The notes beneath the pieces were generated by a model. The model worked only from the letters and a program-made list of their open reading frames with translations, did no database searches and was not told where the DNA came from. This document shows, piece by piece, positions 1 through 6,380 of a DNA stretch of 18,334 nucleotides (positions are counted from its first letter, which is position 1; every line of letters starts with the position of its first letter). The stretch is from JAMCZZ01 sp964363695 (GTDB lineage Bacteria; Patescibacteriota; UBA1384; XYA2-FULL-43-10; 1-14-0-10-43-13): positions 1 through 18,334 of the forward strand of contig CAYIJI010000022.1 of NCBI GenBank assembly GCA_964363695.1. Direction: 5' to 3'. The position numbers were made by a program, and so were the translations under genes.

Positions 1-60
1 GAACTGAGACTTTGGCATAACAACAAGCTCAAACAGATATTCAGATTTATTAAAAGTTAG
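1..60 (+). CDS. C-terminal tail of a gene cut by the window edge
   Basis: Only the first reading frame is open from the window edge, ending at TAG 58-60; the other two plus-strand frames stop within the first 20 bases. It would encode 19 residues, basic and rich in Leu, Phe and Lys, which looks like the end of a real protein. The piece is too short to identify a family, and an open stretch of this size can arise by chance. Confidence 0.3.
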   Translation, partial: ELRLWHNNKLKQIFRFIKS

Positions 61-67
61 AACTGCA

Positions 68-103
68 CTTTTATCTTTTAAATGGTGCACTTTTAACTTT
101 TAA
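68..103. repeat. heptamer array (CTTTTAA word)
   Basis: CTTTTAT and CTTTTAA lie side by side at 68-81. After an 8-base spacer, two CTTTTAA copies follow at 90-103. Related words recur after the next gene (GCACTTTTATCTTT near 566). It is the first of about a dozen short-word arrays in the window. Confidence 0.6.
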
Positions 104-112
104 TTAACACAT

Positions 113-142
113 TTGACACTAATTATTCAGCGGGACTATTAT
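113..142 (+). promoter_or_regulatory. sigma70-type promoter of the coiled-coil gene
   Basis: A perfect -35 box TTGACA (113-118), an 18-bp spacer and TATTAT (137-142). Transcription would begin near 148-150, just before ATG 152. The TTG at 113, which could be mistaken for a start codon, is the first half of this -35 box. Confidence 0.5.
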
Positions 143-151
143 AAAAAGACT

Positions 152-562
152 ATGAAAGAAAAGGATAACAATAAAATTGATAAGTTGGAAAAAACTGTTG
201 GAAGCTTGGCATCTGAGATGAGGCAGGGTTTTTCTCGTGTCGATAAATCCATAGAAAACGTTGCCAAAACAGTTGAAGATCTCGCAATTTCTACAGCAAA
301 CGGATTTTCAGATCAAAATGAACGGTTTGAAAAGCGATTCAACATGGTTGACGCGAGGTTTAATCAAGTTGATAAGCGATTTGATAAAGTTGATAAGCGG
401 TTTGAGAAAGTAGAGAGTGATATTTCTTGGATGAGAGATGTTCTTGAGGATCATACGACAGTATTGAATAGATTAGATCAGGAGAGAATATTTTCATTGA
501 ATTATATTCAAAGGCTGGAAAAGGAAGTTGCGAAGATAAAAAAGCAGCTAAAAATAGCGTAA
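152..562 (+). CDS. small cytoplasmic coiled-coil protein
   Basis: 136 residues, highly charged, with no signal peptide and no membrane segment. The centre (residues 62-90) is four consecutive 7-residue units of the pattern RF-x-x-VD-x, a regular coiled coil. It is flanked by predicted helical stretches and a lysine-rich end. I chose ATG 152 because the in-frame TTG upstream at 113 lies in a -35 hexamer. There is no Shine-Dalgarno sequence, and the predicted transcript has almost no leader. Similar small proteins with VDKRF-type repeats occur in many bacteria and phages without an assigned function; a role as an oligomerising scaffold or DNA-associated protein is only a guess. An imperfect hairpin with a T-run follows it, so it is probably a single-gene unit. 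Confidence 0.7.
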   Translation: MKEKDNNKIDKLEKTVGSLASEMRQGFSRVDKSIENVAKTVEDLAISTANGFSDQNERFEKRFNMVDARFNQVDKRFDKVDKRFEKVESDISWMRDVLEDHTTVLNRLDQERIFSLNYIQRLEKEVAKIKKQLKIA

Positions 563-576
563 GCGCACTTTTATCT

Positions 577-621
577 TTCGGTGTCTGAATTTAAATCTGA
601 CGATCATTCGCCGGATTTTTT
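577..621 (+). terminator. possible intrinsic terminator of the coiled-coil gene
   Basis: TTCGGTG (577-583) can pair with CGCCGGA (609-615) using two wobbles, with GTC/GAC pairing inside, and six T follow directly (616-621). The stem is imperfect and the loop region is long. Confidence 0.4.
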
Positions 622-661
622 AATAGTTACTACTTAGCACTAACACGCATCCGCAACAAAC

Positions 662-690
662 TGGTCATTCTTTTTTTAAGTTGGTAAAAT
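662..690 (+). promoter_or_regulatory. candidate promoter of uvrD
   Basis: TGGTCA (662-667, 4 of 6 matches to the -35 consensus), a 17-bp spacer and TAAAAT (685-690). The transcript would carry a leader of about 40 bases made almost entirely of the TAGTAAGC-type array. Confidence 0.35.
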
Positions 691-694
691 GTCT

Positions 695-735
695 TAGTCG
701 GTTAGTAAGCTGGTAAGCAGTAAGCTAGTAAAAGC
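695..735. repeat. 7/8-nt word array (TAGTAAGC) ending at the uvrD start codon
   Basis: TAGTCGGT, TAGTAAGC, TGGTAAGC and AGTAAGC follow one another from 695 to 725, then a degenerate TAGTAAAAGC runs to 735. The start codon of the helicase follows at once, so the array occupies the place where a ribosome binding site would be. Confidence 0.55.
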
Positions 736-2838
736 ATGAATGTATTATTAGAAAATTTAAATAAGAAACAGCAGGAAGCGGTTTTAACGACCGAAGGGCC
801 TCTTTTGGTGCTTGCGGGAGCGGGGAGCGGGAAGACAAAGACTTTAACTCATCGAATTGCTTACTTGATTAAGGAAAAGAATATTTCACTTTATAATATT
901 CTGGCTGTTACTTTTACAAATAAGGCCGCGGGCGAGATGGCTATTAGAGTTAATTCGTTAATTGGTGGATCCATTAATTCGGAAAAAACAAATAACGAGT
1001 CAACGAATCAACGAATCAACATTCTCCCTTGGATGGGGACTTTTCATTCGATTTGTGTGAAAATTCTTCGCCGAGAAGTACACATGCTGGGCTATGAACG
1101 GAGCTTTACTATTTACGATTCAGGAGACCAGCTTTCGGTTATCAAGCGGATTATGAAGGATTTAGATATTGACCCGAAAGAATTTTCTCCGAGATCAATT
1201 CAATATTTTATTTCCGGCGCCAAAAATGAACTTTTGACGGCCAAAGATTATAAAAAATATGTTAATTCGCCTTTTGAAAACGTAACATTGAGAGTATATG
1301 AAAAATATGAAGCTTATTTAAGGGAAGTGAATGGCATGGACTTTGATGATCTCTTAATGCAGTGCGTAATATTATTCCAGCAAAACCCCGAAGTGCTTAA
1401 AAAATATCAGAGCCAATTCAAATACATTTTAGTAGATGAATATCAGGATACGAATCAAGCACAGTACATTTGGACAAAGCTTCTAGCAGAAGAGCATAAG
1501 AATATTATGGTGGTGGGTGATGATTCACAGTCAATTTATGCTTTTAGAGGGGCTAATTTTAAAAATATTTTAAATTTTGAAAAAGACTATAAAAATACCA
1601 AAATAATTAAGCTTGAACAAAATTATAGATCCACCAAGATAATTTTAGCTGCGGCTAACGAGGTAATTAAATATAATAAGCTCCGAACCGACAAAAGTTT
1701 GTGGACGGACAATCCTAACGGCTTGCCAATCACGGTTTATGAGGCATTGAATGAAAAAGATGAGGCGGAGTTTGTTTGTTTAGAGATCAAATCTCTAAAC
1801 AGGAATCATGAATCTAGAATCATGAATCATGGGAGAGGTAGCCACCCCGTGGCTGGATTTAATAATTTTGCTGTGCTATATAGAACCAACGCTCAATCCC
1901 GAGCGGTGGAAGAGGCAATGCTTCGATTCGACATCCCTTATCGGGTTGTGGGAGGCGTGCGCTTTTACGAGAGAAAAGAAATTAAGGATATCATCGCTTA
2001 TCTTCGCTTAATTGCCAATCCCAATGATGCAGAGGCGTTGAGAAGGGCTGCTACTTGTGTGCCGAGAGGAATCGGTGAAAAGACGCTTGATAAAATTTCT
2101 AATTTCAAATTTCTAATTTCTCATTCGAGTCTGAGCCTGAGGGCTCATCCCTCAGAGTCGAAGACTAATCAAATCCCAAGCTCAAATGATCAAATCTCTA
2201 AAAAAGTCACAGAATTTGCAAATTTAATTAGGGAATTAAAACAGCAAGCGGAAGATATGAGGCTGGATGACTTAATCGAACACATCGCTGTAAAAACCGG
2301 CTACAAGAACTTTTTACTTGATGGATCCCCGGAAGGGGAGGGAAGGTGGGAGAACGTCCTTGAGCTACAAGGAGTGGCTCAAGAAATTTCTAATTCTAAA
2401 TTTCTAATTTCTAATCAAAACCCAAATGACAAATTAAAAAATGCCCAAATGAATGAAAAATGGGAAATGGAAAATGATAATTCAGGAACTGCTCTTGAGC
2501 AATTCCTAGAACGGGTGGCTTTGGTTCAAGATACGGATTCATTAAGCCAAAACAATGATGCTGTAACTTTAATGACTCTTCATTCGGCCAAGGGTTTGGA
2601 ATTTAATACCGTTTTTATCGTTGGCGCGGAAGAAGGGATTTTCCCGCATTCAAGATCGCTCATGGACGAAAGCGAAATGGAGGAGGAGCGTCGTCTTGCC
2701 TATGTTGGGATAACCAGAGCAAAGAAGAGGCTGTATTTTATTTATGCAGAGGAGCGCAATATTTATGGCCGGTTTCAGTCCAATCTGATCTCAAGATTTA
2801 TCGAAAACATTCCTGAGGAACTTTTGGATCAGTTGTAA
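736..2838 (+). CDS. uvrD: ATP-dependent DNA helicase, UvrD/PcrA/Rep type (SF1A)
   Basis: A 3'-5' superfamily 1A helicase that unwinds DNA during excision repair and replication-fork rescue. All key motifs are visible: Walker A GAGSGKT (28-34), motif Ia AVTFTNKAA (57-65), GTFHSI (101-106), Walker B DEYQDTN (234-240), GDDSQSIYAFRG (261-272), NYRST (296-300), LHSAKGLEF (615-623) and YVGITRAKKRL near the end. It has 700 residues, somewhat long for the family, because of four in-frame repeat insertions near residues 86-95, 355-373, 453-486 and 550-585. These segments are low in complexity, fall between motifs and match short-word DNA arrays. PcrA and UvrD cannot be told apart from sequence alone. 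No Shine-Dalgarno sequence precedes ATG 736. Confidence 0.93.
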   Translation: MNVLLENLNKKQQEAVLTTEGPLLVLAGAGSGKTKTLTHRIAYLIKEKNISLYNILAVTFTNKAAGEMAIRVNSLIGGSINSEKTNNESTNQRINILPWMGTFHSICVKILRREVHMLGYERSFTIYDSGDQLSVIKRIMKDLDIDPKEFSPRSIQYFISGAKNELLTAKDYKKYVNSPFENVTLRVYEKYEAYLREVNGMDFDDLLMQCVILFQQNPEVLKKYQSQFKYILVDEYQDTNQAQYIWTKLLAEEHKNIMVVGDDSQSIYAFRGANFKNILNFEKDYKNTKIIKLEQNYRSTKIILAAANEVIKYNKLRTDKSLWTDNPNGLPITVYEALNEKDEAEFVCLEIKSLNRNHESRIMNHGRGSHPVAGFNNFAVLYRTNAQSRAVEEAMLRFDIPYRVVGGVRFYERKEIKDIIAYLRLIANPNDAEALRRAATCVPRGIGEKTLDKISNFKFLISHSSLSLRAHPSESKTNQIPSSNDQISKKVTEFANLIRELKQQAEDMRLDDLIEHIAVKTGYKNFLLDGSPEGEGRWENVLELQGVAQEISNSKFLISNQNPNDKLKNAQMNEKWEMENDNSGTALEQFLERVALVQDTDSLSQNNDAVTLMTLHSAKGLEFNTVFIVGAEEGIFPHSRSLMDESEMEEERRLAYVGITRAKKRLYFIYAEERNIYGRFQSNLISRFIENIPEELLDQL
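993..1020. repeat. octamer array (CAACGAAT) inside uvrD
   Basis: TAACGAGT, then CAACGAAT twice, then CAAC, in perfect 8-base register. It encodes a Asn/Ser/Thr-rich loop between helicase motifs Ia and Ib. Confidence 0.55.
1804..1854. repeat. heptamer array (AATCATG) plus hairpin inside uvrD
   Basis: Four heptamers run from 1804 to 1831: AATCATG three times, with AATCTAG as the second unit. A small palindrome follows, AGCCAC (1840-1845) with GTGGCT (1849-1854) around a CCC loop. The segment encodes about 20 extra residues in the helicase and keeps the frame. Confidence 0.7.
2094..2195. repeat. composite repeat inside uvrD: heptamer array, nested hairpin and tail
   Basis: AATTTCT units at 2094, 2108 and 2115, with AATTTCA as the second unit (2101), are followed by a 45-base segment (2122-2166). 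That segment holds the hairpin CTGAGGG (2137-2143) / CCCTCAG (2149-2155). A tail beginning AATCAAATCCCAA follows at 2167. The other copy in this gene (2385 onward) has the same array joined directly to the tail, so the hairpin segment appears to be a later insertion. The frame is kept throughout. Confidence 0.65.
2385..2486. repeat. heptamer array (AATTTCT) with tail inside uvrD
   Basis: Four heptamers at 2385-2412: AATTTCT three times, with AATTCTA as the second unit. Then comes AATCAAAACCCAAATGAC and an A-rich, loosely repeated tail. It encodes a Asn/Lys/Met-rich stretch (about residues 550-585) that no helicase motif needs. Confidence 0.65.
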
Positions 2839-2901
2839 ATTCCGTGAAAACGCACGATCGTGTATCTGGGCGGAACGATATATGTATTTGCGGTTTATTT
2901 G

Positions 2902-2929
2902 TTGACTATCAGCTCCAATCAAGTAGAAT
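2902..2929 (+). promoter_or_regulatory. promoter for a leaderless mRNA of the G5/transglycosylase-like gene
   Basis: TTGACT (2902-2907), a 16-bp spacer and TAGAAT (2924-2929). The expected transcription start, 6-7 bases downstream, is at or next to the ATG at 2936. No ribosome binding site lies between them. Confidence 0.5.
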
Positions 2930-2935
2930 ATTGCT

Positions 2936-3928
2936 ATGTTCATGAAATTTGTTTTGAATTTATTATTGGGAATAGCTTTACCGGCTTTTGCGGCGTCTAA
3001 TCTCTCGCCAAGCGTGACGGTGAGCAAACAAGATAACGCTTCAAGGGAAAGCCGCCCTTATATTATTGAGGAAATAAGCGCGCGCGGTGAAAAAATATCG
3101 GAAACAAAAGGGATCAGTGCAGAAGGCGATCCTTTTTTAATATCTAAAGCGATCGGGGCAAATCCTTACGAAGAAGACAGGTTTTCTTCATTTCCATCGT
3201 TAAATATGGGAATTGGAGGAAAGATTACATTGTACAGAGCGCCGGATTATAAAATTAAAGACGGCAAAAAGGAATTTGTTGTTAGGAGTTGGACTAAAAC
3301 AGTTGGCGATTTATTGGATGAAAATAAAATCGCATTGGGACAGGATGATAAAATTAACTTCTCTCCAAGTACTCCGCTAGAATTAAATATGAGTATTAAT
3401 ATTATTAGAGTGGCAAGAACCACGATGATAGAATCGGAGCCAATCAACTATAAGACAATTAAAAAAGAAGATCCTGATTTAGATAAGGGGAAAACAAAAG
3501 TAGAACAAGCTGGTAAAAAGGGCAAGAGAAATTTATTTTACCTTGTAACTCGGGAAGACGGGGTACAGATTTCAAAAGTATTGACGAAATCTGAAGTCGC
3601 GGTAGAGCCGGTCGAAGAGAAACTGATAATCGGAACCAAGCCGGTGATAACGGTTCGGTGCAAGTTTAACGATCTCGTATCAGAGGCGGCGGCAAAATAC
3701 AGCGTCGATCCCAATGCCTTGTGCTCGCTAATGATGAAAGAAAGTAATGGAAATACGGGTTCCGTTTCCGGGGGTGGCCATTTGGGGCTGTTCCAATATA
3801 CAGAAGGTTTTTGGGCCTCAGCATCAACAAAGGCTGGTCTCTCTGGAGCAAGCTGGCAGGACGCCAGGGCCCAAATTTTTACAACCGCTTGGGCATTTTC
3901 TCACGGGCAAAGAGGGCGATGGCCTTAA
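2936..3928 (+). CDS. secreted DUF348/G5-domain protein with C-terminal lysozyme-like domain
   Basis: Likely an exported cell-wall hydrolase that remodels peptidoglycan. Residues 1-20 form a signal peptide (Lys4, a hydrophobic stretch, AFA-type cleavage site). Residues 94-158 resemble DUF348 (the repeat seen in YabE-like proteins and Rpf proteins). Residues 160-236 form a G5 domain (pattern YLVTREDG...VLTKSEV...GTKP). Residues 244-330 are a lysozyme/SLT-like fold with a candidate catalytic Glu269 in MKESNG and the motif GLFQYTEGFW. The protein ends with HGQRGRWP, as is common for such proteins in this phylum-level group. ATG 2936 fits the leaderless promoter; ATG 2942 is an alternative. Domain calls are by eye. 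Whether the enzyme cleaves glycan as a transglycosylase or by hydrolysis cannot be seen. Confidence 0.8.
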   Translation: MFMKFVLNLLLGIALPAFAASNLSPSVTVSKQDNASRESRPYIIEEISARGEKISETKGISAEGDPFLISKAIGANPYEEDRFSSFPSLNMGIGGKITLYRAPDYKIKDGKKEFVVRSWTKTVGDLLDENKIALGQDDKINFSPSTPLELNMSINIIRVARTTMIESEPINYKTIKKEDPDLDKGKTKVEQAGKKGKRNLFYLVTREDGVQISKVLTKSEVAVEPVEEKLIIGTKPVITVRCKFNDLVSEAAAKYSVDPNALCSLMMKESNGNTGSVSGGGHLGLFQYTEGFWASASTKAGLSGASWQDARAQIFTTAWAFSHGQRGRWP

Positions 3929-3931
3929 GAT

Positions 3932-3973
3932 AGTATTTAGGACTCAGGACTCAGGATTTAGAATTAAGCATTT
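3932..3973. repeat. heptamer array (AGGACTC/AGGATTT) before rsmA
   Basis: Six heptamers in register: AGTATTT, AGGACTC twice, AGGATTT, AGAATTA and AGCATTT. It fills nearly all of the 58-base gap between the G5 protein and rsmA. Confidence 0.6.
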
Positions 3974-3986
3974 GGGCTGACAATTG

Positions 3987-4955
3987 ATGGATCTAACTGA
4001 TAAATCAGAATTACTCCAGTATTTGAAAAAGAATGGTCTATGGGCAAAAAAAGGCCTAGGCCAGAATTTTTTAGTTGACAGAGGCGCTTTGGATAAGATT
4101 ATTGAAACAGCTGAATTTGCACCACCCCTAGCCCCTCCTCAGAAAGGAGGGGAACTTGTGGTTGAGGTTGGACCGGGAGTTGGTACATTAACTTCTGAAC
4201 TAATTAAACGAGCTGGGGAAGTGGTGGCTGTTGAGATGGATGAAAAGCTGGCGAAATTACTTGAAAAACAATTATGTCATTCCCGCGAAGGCGGGAATCT
4301 AGAGACTGGATCCCAGATACTCCCACCCCCTCTAACTCCCCCTCGGGCAGGGGGAGAACCGCTCAGCGTACAGTCTGGGATGACGACAAAGAATAAATTG
4401 AAAATAATCAATGCAGATATCTTAAAAACTAATCTGAATGAACTGGTAGGAGATCGCAAATATAAGGTTGTCGCAAATATTCCCTATTACATAACATCAA
4501 AAATAATCGAACTATTTTTAACGGCAGAGAATAAGCCGGAGTCGATAGTTTTGTTGGTCCAAAAGGAAGTGGCGGAAAGAATTTGCGCTGAGCCGGGCGA
4601 GATGTCGGTATTATCTGTTTCAGTTCAGCTTTACGGCAAGCCGGAGATAGTTGGCATTGTGCCAAAAGAATCTTTTTTTCCTAGCCCTAAAATTGACAGT
4701 GCAATTTTGAAAATAGTTATCAGTTCACAGTTGTCAGTTGTCAGTAGAGAACAGGAACGAACATTCTTCCGTTGTGTTCACATCGGCTTTGCCTCTCGGA
4801 GAAAGACTTTGGCTAATAATTTATCCGCAGGCTATCATATCGATAAGAAAACCGCCTCTGATATAATAGAGGCAATCGGCTTGCGACCGGATGTAAGAGC
4901 GCAGAATCTGAGCGTTAATGACTGGCTAAAGTTATCCGAGAGATTGAATTCCTAA
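3987..4955 (+). CDS. rsmA: 16S rRNA dimethyladenosine transferase RsmA (KsgA)
   Basis: Transfers four methyl groups from S-adenosylmethionine to the two adjacent adenines of the 3'-terminal hairpin of 16S rRNA during small-subunit maturation. Seen: KKGLGQNFL (21-29), the SAM-binding loop EVGPGVGTLTSE (60-71), acidic VEMD (82-85), ADIL (143-146), the catalytic NIPYY (164-168), FFPSPKIDSAI (230-240) and the C-terminal FASRRKTLANNL (268-279). ATG 3987 is preferred to TTG 3984. At 322 residues it is longer than the usual 260-290 because of three in-frame repeat insertions at residues 45-56, 97-136 and 246-254, all outside the motifs. It stands 19 bases before the transporter, so the two are probably co-transcribed. 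Confidence 0.94.
   Translation: MDLTDKSELLQYLKKNGLWAKKGLGQNFLVDRGALDKIIETAEFAPPLAPPQKGGELVVEVGPGVGTLTSELIKRAGEVVAVEMDEKLAKLLEKQLCHSREGGNLETGSQILPPPLTPPRAGGEPLSVQSGMTTKNKLKIINADILKTNLNELVGDRKYKVVANIPYYITSKIIELFLTAENKPESIVLLVQKEVAERICAEPGEMSVLSVSVQLYGKPEIVGIVPKESFFPSPKIDSAILKIVISSQLSVVSREQERTFFRCVHIGFASRRKTLANNLSAGYHIDKKTASDIIEAIGLRPDVRAQNLSVNDWLKLSERLNS
4122..4156. repeat. GC-rich palindromic repeat in rsmA (PPLAPPQKGGE type)
   Basis: CCCCTCCT (4132-4139) pairs with AGGAGGGG (4145-4152) around a 5-base loop, preceded by CCACCCCTAG. It is translated as a proline/glycine-rich insert at residues 45-56. A second member of the same family lies nested in the next repeat. Confidence 0.7.
4275..4388. 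repeat. CHSREGGN-type palindromic repeat with a second repeat nested inside, in rsmA
   Basis: The outer element opens with TGTCATTCCCGC, whose arm ATTCCCGC (4279-4286) pairs with GCGGGAAT (4291-4298), and closes with GGGATGACGACA (to 4388). Between CCCAGA (4312-4317) and TCTGGG (4374-4379) lies a different hairpin, CTCCCCC (4336-4342) / GGGGGAG (4350-4356). That inner hairpin belongs to the same family as the repeat at 4122. The whole piece is read through as about 40 extra residues (CHSREGGN ... PPLTPPRAGGE). Confidence 0.75.
4717..4744. repeat. heptamer array (TTGTCAG) inside rsmA
   Basis: TTATCAG, TTCACAG, TTGTCAG and TTGTCAG in perfect 7-base register. It encodes the small insert at residues 246-254. 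An almost identical array lies between genes at 13841. Confidence 0.65.
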
Positions 4956-4974
4956 TTACGATAAGGATGGGGAA

Positions 4975-6348
4975 ATGGCAAAAAACATTATTGAGAGAGC
5001 AGTTGAAACTCCGGCAAAAGCTTTGGAAAAAACGATTGAAGGATCAGAATATGTTGCCAAAGAGATAATAAATCAAAAGCAGGTTAAAAAAGCAAAAGAT
5101 TTTTGGAATCTTTTGGGTCCCGGGCTTACAACCGGAGCGTCTGACGACGACCCGTCGGGAATTACAACTTACTCCCAAACCGGCGCTCAATTTGGCTACC
5201 AGCTTCTCTGGCTTGCTCCGATTACTTTTCCTTTAATGGCGATTGTTCAGGAGATGTGCGCCAGAATCGGTTTGGTAAGCGGGCGAGGCTTGGCTGGGAA
5301 TATAAGAATGTATTTTCCGAGATGGGTGCTTTACACTTGCACGATTTTGCTTTTTATTGCCAATACTTTTAACTTGGGGGCAGACTTGGGCGCAATGGCA
5401 AAAGCGGCGGAATTAATTTTGCCCAAAGTCGGTTTTATTCCTTTAGTCATTGGCTTCACTGTTTTCTGTCTTATTCTCCAAATTTTTAGCACTTATAAAA
5501 AATATGCCAGAGTTTTGAAATGGTTGGCTCTCATTCTCTTGTCTTATGTCTTATCGGCTCTTCTGATCAAAGGTATCGATTGGATGGAAATTGGAAAAAG
5601 CACGATAACACCATCGCTTACTTGGTCAAAAGATCAAATAATTTTAATCTGCGCTATTTTAGGTACAACCATCTCGCCTTATCTTTTTTTCTGGCAGACT
5701 TCTCAGGAGGTAGAAGAGGAGATTTTAGCTGGCCAGACAAATATTGAGATGAGAAAAGCTTCAACTACCGATGAGCAAATCAAGGATATGAGGATAGATG
5801 TTTGGTCGGGGATGTTCTTATCAAATTTGGTAATGTTCTTTATAATTGTTGCTTCTGCTGCGGCATTGAACACAGCTGGAATAACAAACATTGATTCAGC
5901 TGCCGATGCCGCACAAGCGTTGCGTCCTTTGGCTGGAGACGCAACATATTTCTTGTTCGCATTGGGAATTATTGGGACCGGGCTTTTGGCGGTTCCTGTT
6001 TTGGCCGGATCGGCTTCTTACGCAATCTCGGAAAGCTTTGGCTGGAAGGAGGGTTTGAATAAGAAGTTGAGCCAAGCCTATTCTTTTTACGGGACGATAA
6101 TTATTGCCATGCTTATCGGCCTTGGAATAAACTTTATCGGCCTCGATCCGATTAAGGCTCTAATTTATTCAGCCGTCGCCAACGGTTTGGTTGCGCCGGT
6201 AGTTTTGATTTTAATAGTTCTTATAAGTTCTAATCCAAAGATTATGGGCGAGAGGGCAAACGGGAAGCTAACCAAAGTATTCGGCTGGGGTATCACCGGT
6301 GTTATGGTAATCGCCGGGATTGCGACGATATACGCGTTGCTTTACTAG
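4975..6348 (+). CDS. Nramp-family divalent metal transporter with altered metal-site motifs
   Basis: An inner-membrane permease of about 11 helices, 457 residues, belonging to the Nramp (SLC11) superfamily. After a hydrophilic N-terminal extension of about 48 residues, TM1 carries DDDPSGITTYSQTG (57-70). There the canonical DPGN metal site reads DPSG. In TM6 the canonical MPH reads SPY (ISPYLFFWQ, 233-241). The Met of MPH favours transition metals over Ca2+ and Mg2+ in studied Nramps, so the substrate here may be Mg2+ or another ion rather than Mn2+/Fe2+; this is inference. A charged cytoplasmic loop (244-275) follows TM6. The ribosome binding site AAGGAT-GGGG lies just before ATG 4975, and rsmA ends 19 bases upstream. 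Confidence 0.85.
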   Translation: MAKNIIERAVETPAKALEKTIEGSEYVAKEIINQKQVKKAKDFWNLLGPGLTTGASDDDPSGITTYSQTGAQFGYQLLWLAPITFPLMAIVQEMCARIGLVSGRGLAGNIRMYFPRWVLYTCTILLFIANTFNLGADLGAMAKAAELILPKVGFIPLVIGFTVFCLILQIFSTYKKYARVLKWLALILLSYVLSALLIKGIDWMEIGKSTITPSLTWSKDQIILICAILGTTISPYLFFWQTSQEVEEEILAGQTNIEMRKASTTDEQIKDMRIDVWSGMFLSNLVMFFIIVASAAALNTAGITNIDSAADAAQALRPLAGDATYFLFALGIIGTGLLAVPVLAGSASYAISESFGWKEGLNKKLSQAYSFYGTIIIAMLIGLGINFIGLDPIKALIYSAVANGLVAPVVLILIVLISSNPKIMGERANGKLTKVFGWGITGVMVIAGIATIYALLY

Positions 6349-6365
6349 CTAAATAGTTCTTTTTG

Positions 6366-6374
6366 TGCTATAAT
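6366..6374 (+). promoter_or_regulatory. extended -10 promoter for a leaderless rsmI mRNA
   Basis: TGC followed by a perfect TATAAT (6369-6374), an extended -10 element that can work without a good -35 box; none is seen. ATG 6381 begins 6 bases after the box, where transcription should start. Confidence 0.5.
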
Positions 6375-6380
6375 AGGCGC

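Noticed and set aside
113..151. TTG 113 as start codon of the coiled-coil protein
   Set aside because: TTGACA at 113-118 is a perfect -35 box with a fitting -10 box downstream, so the gene starts at ATG 152.
736..4955. Inserts in uvrD and rsmA as inteins or introns
   Set aside because: They are only 10-40 residues, have no splicing motifs, and consist of simple repeats and hairpins.
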